From contig JAITVX010000201.1 of NCBI GenBank assembly GCA_031285575.1, positions 1-11,329 of the forward strand: DNA of 11,329 nucleotides. Direction: 5' to 3'. This DNA is from Bacteroidales bacterium. GTDB taxonomy: Bacteria > Bacteroidota > Bacteroidia > Bacteroidales > VadinHA17. This document shows, piece by piece, positions 6,147 to 11,329 of the stretch. The translations under genes were made by a program, and so were the position numbers. Position 1 is the stretch's first letter, and every line of letters begins with the position of its first letter. Below the pieces are notes generated by a model. It did not search any database. It was not told the origin of the DNA and saw only the letters and a list, made by a program, of their open reading frames with translations.

Positions 6147-6835
6147 AGCTGCGAAAGTATTTCAAGTATTTCGGTAAGTTTAGCTGTCATGTTTTCAAGT
6201 GCCAGCGGAATATTCCATTTTGCCTTGTCGCGCTGTTCAACTATATTGGAAACAGCTCTTATGGCGATAAACGGTATTTTTTCGAGCGAAGATACATAAA
6301 AAAAAGCTGCTCCTTCCATTGTTTCTATATCGGGATTAAATCTGGCTGTAAGTTTTTCTTTGGTTATTGTTGAGCCTGTGGCGGTATTTACCGTAATTGC
6401 ATTTACGGGCTTCACTGTTTGTGCAAGTTTCTTACAGAATAGATTGTTGCAGTGAATAAAATCGCCTTGAAAAGGGAAATCACTGTCGGATATTATGCTT
6501 GCTTCGCGGAGTGTAAAAAAGCGGTTTCCATCTTCAATGCCGGCATCGGCAAAACAATCAGAAACAGGCATTACTGCATCACCGATTTTAATGAGAGGGT
6601 TAAAACTACCGGCAATTCCGGCGTTAATTGCAATATCGGGATGACTGTTTTGCGACAGCCATTTTGAAATTCTCCATGTTGTTGCCACTGTGCCAACGCC
6701 GGTTATCAGAAGGTCGATATTCATTTGGCCATATCTGTATCTGTTCTTTGTTTGGCTGGCTTCAAGGCCGGCAATCTTCATCAGTGATTCGGCTTCAATT
6801 GATGTTGATGTTGTGTATAATATTCTGCGAATCAT
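6143..6835 (-). CDS. mqnB: Futalosine hydrolase
   Basis: MqnB is a nucleosidase that removes hypoxanthine from futalosine, giving the substrate of the cyclisation step. The 230-aa protein has the purine nucleoside phosphorylase/MTA-SAH nucleosidase fold: NAGIAGSF (71-78), the nucleoside-binding METMEG-like stretch ETMEGAAF (171-178) with Glu174, and IRAVSNIVEQRDKAKWNIP (192-210), which is typical of futalosine hydrolases rather than MTA/SAH nucleosidases (those have an RxxSDxA motif). Pairing with mqnD supports the specific assignment. A short A-rich Shine-Dalgarno-like AAAGG precedes the ATG at 6835, and a perfect -7 promoter box lies 21-28 nt upstream. Confidence 0.93.
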   Translation of the reverse strand: MIRRILYTTSTSIEAESLMKIAGLEASQTKNRYRYGQMNIDLLITGVGTVATTWRISKWLSQNSHPDIAINAGIAGSFNPLIKIGDAVMPVSDCFADAGIEDGNRFFTLREASIISDSDFPFQGDFIHCNNLFCKKLAQTVKPVNAITVNTATGSTITKEKLTARFNPDIETMEGAAFFYVSSLEKIPFIAIRAVSNIVEQRDKAKWNIPLALENMTAKLTEILEILSQL

Positions 6836-6855
6836 ATACCTTTGTTGCGTACCAG

Positions 6856-6863
6856 CAAATGTA
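6856..6863 (-). promoter_or_regulatory. Candidate -7 box of mqnB-mqnD
   Basis: On the minus strand TACATTTG (6863-6856) is a perfect TAnnTTTG. No good TTG box sits 19-21 nt upstream, so the promoter may be weak or activator-dependent. A start near 6849 would leave a leader of only about 14 nt before the mqnB ATG. Confidence 0.55.
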
Positions 6864-6896
6864 TAAATTTATATCGGACTTCTGAGGGTATTTTTT

Positions 6897-7079
6897 ATGC
6901 ACACCACAGCAACTATTATGAATGACGGTATTAACTGTCTGGTAGAACAATTGAGAATCATCGAAACGGAGATTTTCATATCACAACTCATCAGAGAACC
7001 ATTTGACTATACCAAATGGCAAAAGGAACACTATGCAGGCGGGAGACCATCAATTTTGCCGGTTTGCTTTAGCAGTTAA
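6897..7079 (+). pseudogene. Remnant of a small antitoxin-like hypothetical protein
   Basis: A 60-codon frame whose first 45 residues look like a genuine small protein: IETEIFISQLI (22-32) and EPFDYTKWQKEHYA (34-47). From memory this resembles small hypothetical proteins of Bacteroidota and other phyla, about 65-75 residues long, often found beside toxin-antitoxin-like genes. The last residues (GGRPSILPVCFSS) look out of frame. From about 7040 the next frame reads AGDHQFCRFALAVKLLS and stops at 7092, which looks more like a continuation. A frameshift near 7040 is therefore likely. The first residues (MHTTATIMNDG) suggest the ATG at 6897 or the one at 6918. A short functional gene cannot be excluded. 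Confidence 0.45.
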
Positions 7080-7104
7080 ATTACTATCTTAAAGTAAAGA
7101 TGTT

Positions 7105-7213
7105 ATGCCTGAAATAGCAAGATTTTCCTTACAAGGGGAACACGAACCGCCACACTTTCACGCAGTATAATGGTGAGTTTACAGGTTTGTTTAACATCCG
7201 GACGCTTGTTTGA
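7105..7213 (+). pseudogene. Frameshifted DUF4160-type gene remnant
   Basis: From the ATG at 7105 the frame reads MPEIARF, then EHEPPHFHAV, then a stop (7168-7170). MPEI-RF and the EPPHFHA motif are the two hallmarks of the DUF4160 family, but the stretch that normally separates them (about 10-15 residues) is reduced to a few residues. After the stop, a shifted frame starting at 7169 reads NGEFTGLFNIRTLV, which continues the family pattern (HA-x-YNGE...), and stops at 7213. So both an internal deletion and a roughly 2-nt deletion at GTATAA are indicated. DUF4160 genes often pair with DUF2442 in toxin-antitoxin-like cassettes; no DUF2442 partner is seen. The product is almost certainly non-functional. 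Confidence 0.65.
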
Positions 7214-7317
7214 TATGGTATATAGGGTATTTAAAAGAAGCATAATAAGGCTGTACAATTTTCGTGCATACAAGCTAATAGCGTAAAAGAATTGTAGCCC
7301 GATTATAATTTTATAAT

Positions 7318-7325
7318 TACCTTTG
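7318..7325 (+). promoter_or_regulatory. Candidate -7 box of the PASTA-T9SS-RluD operon
   Basis: TACCTTTG (7318-7325) matches TAnnTTTG perfectly. The nearest TTG (7292-7294) is 23 nt upstream, slightly too far, so the -33 element is doubtful. Transcription would start near 7332, leaving an 18-nt leader to the ATG at 7350 and excluding the TTG at 7323 as a start. Confidence 0.55.
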
Positions 7326-7349
7326 CGTTATAATAAATCATACACAGGG

Positions 7350-8198
7350 ATGAGTTTAAGGAATTTCATTTTCAGCAGATTATTTGCAAAGCACCTCGGC
7401 ATTGCAGCAGCCGTTACTGTTGGCGGAATAATTGTAATACTTATATGGCTAAGTTTATATACACGGCACGGACAGGCAAGGCCGGTTCCCGATTTCGTAG
7501 GGTTAAGCACCGAAGAAACGCAGAAACTGGCAAGTGAACACCGGCTTAAATATCAGATTACAGATTCGATTTACACAAACATGGTTCCCAAAGGCAGCAT
7601 TGCCGAACAAAGCCCCAAGCCCGGATTTAAAGTAAAGAAATGGCGTAACGTGGCGCTTGTTATTAACGCCTTCAACCCCGAAATGACTGCCATGCCAAAC
7701 CTTATAGACCTTCCCAAACGACAAGCAATAATGATGATTGAAAGCTCGGGGCTGGCAATGGGCGAGCTGAAATACAAACCCGACCTGTCGGTTGACATTG
7801 TTCTTGAACAGCAGGTAAACGGCCGGAATATCAGTGAGGGCGATTCCATTCAGAAAGGAACTGTTATCGACCTTGTTCTCGGCAAAGGGCTCAGCAACCA
7901 GTCAACACCGGTACCATATCTTATTGGTAACAGCCTTGCAGATGCAAGAAACATAATACTTGAAGCGTCGCTGAACCTTGGGGCTTACATATTCGACAAC
8001 GACAAGGATTCGGCCGGTGCATTTGTTTACAGGCAGAATCCGGAATACAGCCCCGAAGCCGGCCTGCAGCTTGGCTCTACGGTATATGTCTGGCTTACGA
8101 CCGATTCGGCCAAGCTACCGGCCGATTCGTTGCGATACATGGTTAACGACACGCTCCCAATGCCCCAGGCAATAACCCAGCCGCCAGCCGATATATGA
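7350..8198 (+). CDS. Membrane-anchored PASTA-domain protein
   Basis: A 282-aa protein with a short cytoplasmic N-terminus, one membrane helix (about residues 17-37) and three PASTA domains outside the membrane (about 44-108, 113-179 and 186-252), then a Pro-rich tail. Each unit has the family pattern of a proline-x-hydrophobic start (VPDFVG, MPNLID, VPYLIG), a helix, a Q-x-P or equivalent loop (EQSPKPG, EQQVNG, RQNPEYSPEAG) and a final valine-rich strand. PASTA domains bind peptidoglycan or muropeptides in Firmicutes and Actinobacteria kinases and PBPs; here no kinase or transpeptidase domain is attached. The stop overlaps the next gene by 4 nt (ATGA). In Bacteroidota such PASTA-only proteins commonly sit next to an RluD-type gene, as here. 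The role is unproven, probably cell-envelope related. Confidence 0.9.
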   Translation: MSLRNFIFSRLFAKHLGIAAAVTVGGIIVILIWLSLYTRHGQARPVPDFVGLSTEETQKLASEHRLKYQITDSIYTNMVPKGSIAEQSPKPGFKVKKWRNVALVINAFNPEMTAMPNLIDLPKRQAIMMIESSGLAMGELKYKPDLSVDIVLEQQVNGRNISEGDSIQKGTVIDLVLGKGLSNQSTPVPYLIGNSLADARNIILEASLNLGAYIFDNDKDSAGAFVYRQNPEYSPEAGLQLGSTVYVWLTTDSAKLPADSLRYMVNDTLPMPQAITQPPADI

Positions 8199-10081
8199 TA
8201 AAAAAGGTATTACTCATACTTGCCTTGCCGGCTGTTTTTGCCGGAACGTCTATGGCGCAGGAAACAGTGTCGGGGCTTCAGACAAACCGTGCCATTACCC
8301 GGCTTGATGTAAAAAAAGAGAGAAGCAACGGCACAAAATCATCGACGCCGCTTGAGTTGCCTTTCTTTGACGACTTTTCGGGCCAGGCGGTATTTCCCGA
8401 CAGCAGGAAATGGTCGGACAGCTACGTATTTATAAACAACACATACTCCGACAGGCAGATTACCACAGGGGTTGCCACCTTCGACGCAATAGACAATACA
8501 GGGCGTATGTATGAAACAGCCACCTGGTCGGGTTTTGCCGCCGACACCCTCACGTCTCAACCTATAAACCTCGACTATACGGCTTCCGACAACATTATGC
8601 TCAGCTTCTACTATCAGCCGGGCGGGCTTGGCGACTTTCCAGAACCGAACGACAGCCTTGCGCTGCTGTTTTTTGCCCCGGAAGAAGACAAGTGGTTTTC
8701 GGTATGGAAGGCACAGGCATCCGACAGCGCCTTCAGGCAGGCAGCACTGCCGGTTACCGACGAAAAATTCCTTAAAAACGGCTTCCGCTTCCGCTTCATC
8801 AACTATGCATCCGTAACCGGCAACGCAGCCGACATATCAATTACCGGCAACTGCGACCACTGGAATATCGACTACGTTGTGCTCGACAAAAACCGCCTCG
8901 AAAGCGACACCGTATATCATGATGTGGCTTTCAGAACAGGCATACGCTCTCTGCTGAAGAATTACGAAGCAATGCCGTGGAACCAGTTCAGGGAGATACA
9001 GCTTCAGGAGATGGGAGCGTTTATCCCGATACAGTACAGGAACAGCGACGTGATTATAAGAAACGTTACGAGGAACTTCGACATATTCGATGTTGAAAGA
9101 AACACAACCGTGCACAGCTTTACGGCCGGCGCCGCCAATATTGAACCGCAAACAGATATGAACTACAGTGCCGGTCTTATCTATACGTTCAATTCGCCCG
9201 CAACCGATTCGGCCGTTTTCAGAATAACATGCACCCTTAAAACCGACGACTTCGACCCCAAAGGCAACGACACCATTGTTTACCATCAGGTATTTAAAGA
9301 TTACTTTGCCTTCGACGACGGAACGGCCGAGATGGGATATGGCGTCAACGGACAGGGCTCGCGCAATGCAATGGTTGCATACCGGTTCAACTCGTTTACC
9401 CCCGACATGCTGCGGGCCGTAATGATATGCTTCAACGACAGTTATCAACGCTCGAACAGGCGTGCATTCGACCTGATGGTGTGGGACGACAGCAACGGCG
9501 TTCCCGGCAATGTTATTTACAGCCGCGAAGAGGTTATGGTTGAAACAGGCGACATGATTAACGGTTTCTACACCTACACGGTTGACGGCGAGGTGCCGGT
9601 TAACGGCACGTTCTACGTAGGGTGGAAACAGCGCTCGGAAACCTTTCTTAATGCAGGCCTCGATGTTAATACCCCAAACATGGGCAGGCAACTCTACTGG
9701 CTTAACGGAACATGGCAGCAGTCGCAGGTAAACGGCAGCCTTATGATAAGGCCGGTTATGGGCAAAAGCAATGCAGCAGCCCCGGTGCCCGCCCCCGGCA
9801 ACAGCAACCAGGGCGGCAATGCCACAGAGCAAAACAGGAATACCGGAATATCGGTATATCCCAACCCCGCAACCGACTTTATAAAGGTTACGGCTGAAAA
9901 CAGCAGCGCAGCAGAACCGTTATTGATAACAGTTACCGACATCAACGGGAAAGAACTGATTAGAACGCAGAACTCCGGTGAGCAAATCGACATATCGTCG
10001 CTTGCGCCGGGGATATATTTTGTTTTCAATGTAATAAACGGAAAGCGTTCGGGATACGGCCGCCTTATTAAAGCCAGATAA
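8195..10081 (+). CDS. Type IX secreted protein with Por C-terminal sorting domain
   Basis: A 628-aa secreted protein. It begins with a signal peptide (MIKKVLLILALPAVFAG, cleavage near SMA-Q at 21-22). The segment about 57-231 starts PFFDDFSG and ends DHWNIDYVVLD, the pattern of the MAM/concanavalin-like beta-sandwich found in many Bacteroidota secreted proteins. A long middle region (about 235-525) has no motif I recognise. A Pro/Gly/Asn-rich linker (about 527-548) leads to a type A T9SS sorting domain (549-628) with VYPNPATDFI, DINGKEL, LAPGIYF and a final basic residue. It should cross the outer membrane through the type IX system and be released or anchored there. It is translationally coupled to the PASTA gene by a 4-nt overlap. 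No catalytic motif is visible, so an adhesive or structural role is possible. Confidence 0.92.
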   Translation: MIKKVLLILALPAVFAGTSMAQETVSGLQTNRAITRLDVKKERSNGTKSSTPLELPFFDDFSGQAVFPDSRKWSDSYVFINNTYSDRQITTGVATFDAIDNTGRMYETATWSGFAADTLTSQPINLDYTASDNIMLSFYYQPGGLGDFPEPNDSLALLFFAPEEDKWFSVWKAQASDSAFRQAALPVTDEKFLKNGFRFRFINYASVTGNAADISITGNCDHWNIDYVVLDKNRLESDTVYHDVAFRTGIRSLLKNYEAMPWNQFREIQLQEMGAFIPIQYRNSDVIIRNVTRNFDIFDVERNTTVHSFTAGAANIEPQTDMNYSAGLIYTFNSPATDSAVFRITCTLKTDDFDPKGNDTIVYHQVFKDYFAFDDGTAEMGYGVNGQGSRNAMVAYRFNSFTPDMLRAVMICFNDSYQRSNRRAFDLMVWDDSNGVPGNVIYSREEVMVETGDMINGFYTYTVDGEVPVNGTFYVGWKQRSETFLNAGLDVNTPNMGRQLYWLNGTWQQSQVNGSLMIRPVMGKSNAAAPVPAPGNSNQGGNATEQNRNTGISVYPNPATDFIKVTAENSSAAEPLLITVTDINGKELIRTQNSGEQIDISSLAPGIYFVFNVINGKRSGYGRLIKAR

Positions 10082-10087
10082 CCAGCA

Positions 10088-11125
10088 ATGACAAACGAGG
10101 AACCACTGCCCGAACAGCAGGAACTTTACGAACACTTCCGCTTTGTTGTCGATAGCGGGCAGTCGCTGCTCAGAATCGACAGCTACCTTTCGTCGAGGCT
10201 GGAAAAGGCTTCGCGCACAAGGATACAGAATGCCGCAAACGCCGGAAATATTATTGTAAACGGCCTGCCAGTAAAGCCCAACTACAGGGTAAAACCCTGC
10301 GACACCATACAGATAGTCCTGCCAAATCCGCCACGGGAAATAGAACTGATACCGCAGAACATACCCATCGATATTGTATATGAAGACAGCGACCTTCTCG
10401 TAGTTAACAAAGCCGCCGGAATGGTTGTTCATCCGGCCTACGGCAACTACTCGGGCACTCTTGTAAACGCCCTCATGTATCATTTCCGCGATTTGCCTCT
10501 GTTCCGCCGCGGGGAAGCCCGCCCGGGGCTCGTGCACCGGATAGACAAAAACACGTCGGGCATTCTGGTGGTTGCAAAAAACGAGAATACGCTTAACCGG
10601 CTTTCCCGGCAGTTTTACGACCGTACAACCGACCGGCTGTATCAGGCGCTTGTGTGGGGTTCGCCCGACCCGCCCGAAGGAACCGTAACCGGACATGTGG
10701 GAAGAAGCACGCGCGACAGGAAGATAATGCAGGTTTTTGAAGACGGCAGCGAAGGCAAGGCGGCAATAACCCACTACAAAACACTTGAAAACATAGGCTA
10801 TGTTTCGCTTGTTGAATGCAAACTCGAAACAGGACGCACACACCAGATACGTGTTCACTTCAGCCACATAAAACACCCCGTCTTCAACGACGAAGAGTAT
10901 GGCGGCAACCGCATACTTAAAGGAACCACATTCACCCGATACCAGCAGTTTGTACGCAACTGCTTCTCCATAATACCCCGGCAGGCACTTCATGCCAAAT
11001 CGCTTTCGTTCACCCATCCGGCAACAGGCAAAAGGCTGTCGTTCAATTCAGAGCTCCCTGACGACATGAAAACAGTGGTAGAGAAGTGGCGCAGTTACAT
11101 ATCGGGCCGCGAATGTGAAGATTGA
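10088..11125 (+). CDS. RluD-type 23S rRNA pseudouridine synthase
   Basis: A 345-aa RluA-family pseudouridine synthase. An S4 RNA-binding domain occupies about 28-75 (LLRIDSYLSSRLEKASRTRIQ... reduced to its start here, with a VNG turn at 57-59). The catalytic domain follows. DLLVVNKAAGMVVHPAYGN (102-120) is typical, and the active-site motif GLVHRIDKNTSG (147-158) contains catalytic Asp153, with the usual HRLD changed to HRID. GRTHQIRVH is the conserved C-terminal motif. This architecture fits RluD, which modifies helix 69 of 23S rRNA and aids ribosome assembly, but RluC-like specificity cannot be excluded. It starts 6 nt after the T9SS gene stop and is likely co-transcribed with it. Confidence 0.93.
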   Translation: MTNEEPLPEQQELYEHFRFVVDSGQSLLRIDSYLSSRLEKASRTRIQNAANAGNIIVNGLPVKPNYRVKPCDTIQIVLPNPPREIELIPQNIPIDIVYEDSDLLVVNKAAGMVVHPAYGNYSGTLVNALMYHFRDLPLFRRGEARPGLVHRIDKNTSGILVVAKNENTLNRLSRQFYDRTTDRLYQALVWGSPDPPEGTVTGHVGRSTRDRKIMQVFEDGSEGKAAITHYKTLENIGYVSLVECKLETGRTHQIRVHFSHIKHPVFNDEEYGGNRILKGTTFTRYQQFVRNCFSIIPRQALHAKSLSFTHPATGKRLSFNSELPDDMKTVVEKWRSYISGRECED

Positions 11126-11169
11126 CAGGTTTGGGTATCATGCTTCTTGTGGAAAACAGAACCCAATAC

Positions 11170-11253
11170 CCTGTTCGTCATTGCGAACCCGCAGGGTGAA
11201 GCAATCCAGAACACAACATGGATTGCTTCGTCGCTCCGCTCCTACCAATGACA
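11170..11253. repeat. Foldback repeat related to the 189-400 element
   Basis: Shares the 17-nt word CCTGTTCGTCATTGCGA with the left arm of the 212-bp repeat (220-236). It is itself inverted: GTCATTG (11177-11183) pairs with CAATGAC (11246-11252), and GAAGCAATCC (11198-11207) with GGATTGCTTC (11220-11229), with a 12-nt loop. The stems between are less well matched. It lies 44 nt after the RluD-type stop, where it could also act as a terminator-like structure. Confidence 0.75.
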
Positions 11254-11303
11254 TAATTGCGTAAATTATTGATTTTAAGCAAATATGTCATATCCGCATT
11301 ATG

Positions 11304-11319
11304 CCCCAAAACTTTGGGG
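11304..11319. repeat. Short perfect palindrome near the window end
   Basis: CCCCAAA (11304-11310) and TTTGGGG (11313-11319) are inverted copies with only AC between them. The region also opens a short frame (ATG at 11301, MPQNFGVNS) that runs off the window edge. Either a small regulatory or terminator-like structure or the start of a gene is possible; too little sequence is left to decide. Confidence 0.4.
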
Positions 11320-11329
11320 TGAACTCTCG

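Noticed and set aside
8837..9832. Long minus-strand open frame (331 codons) opposite the T9SS gene
   Set aside because: It is antisense to a clear coding region with a signal peptide and sorting domain, has no recognisable domain, and reflects GC-rich codon use on the other strand.
9920..11017. Long minus-strand open frame (365 codons) opposite the RluD-type gene
   Set aside because: The plus-strand gene has all RluA-family motifs; the antisense frame resembles no family and crosses the boundary of two genes.

Overview
The window looks like a chromosome segment from a member of the phylum Bacteroidota, probably Bacteroidales or a relative. The support is a type IX secretion (Por) sorting domain on one protein, several matches to the Bacteroidota promoter form (TTG, about 19-21 nt, TAnnTTTG) rather than the sigma-70 form, weak or absent Shine-Dalgarno sites, and a pair of futalosine-pathway menaquinone genes.

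Layout, left to right. Positions 1-578 carry no gene I can support. They hold two foldback repeats: a 130-bp imperfect one (26-155) and a 212-bp near-perfect one (189-400). A DedA/SNARE-associated membrane protein follows (579-1190). Next is a three-gene cassette (1307-2958) with a strong promoter: a PqqD-like peptide-binding protein, an HPr-kinase-like P-loop protein, and a small S26/SipW-type peptidase with no membrane anchor. The last two genes overlap. No precursor peptide or radical SAM enzyme is visible. Convergent to this, on the minus strand, are a very short lipoprotein (41 codons, 3884-4009) and a probable outer-membrane protein (3045-3848), read from one clear promoter.

A secreted PIG-L family deacetylase (4290-5180, plus strand) converges on the overlapping minus-strand pair mqnB-mqnD (6835 down to 5313), which encodes futalosine hydrolase and 1,4-dihydroxy-6-naphthoate synthase. 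Between mqnB and the next operon (6836-7349) lie what look like decayed remains of two small accessory genes, one of them a frameshifted DUF4160-type gene. The last operon (7350-11125, plus strand) is tightly packed: a membrane-anchored three-PASTA protein, a type IX secreted protein overlapping it by 4 nt, and an RluD-type pseudouridine synthase 6 nt later. The window ends with a third foldback repeat related to the 212-bp one.

The parts most worth following up are the PqqD/HprK-like/S26 cassette, the very small lipoprotein paired with the outer-membrane protein, the long foldback repeats, and the coupling of a T9SS cargo gene to PASTA and RluD genes. Domain names come from reading motifs by eye; no database search was run.
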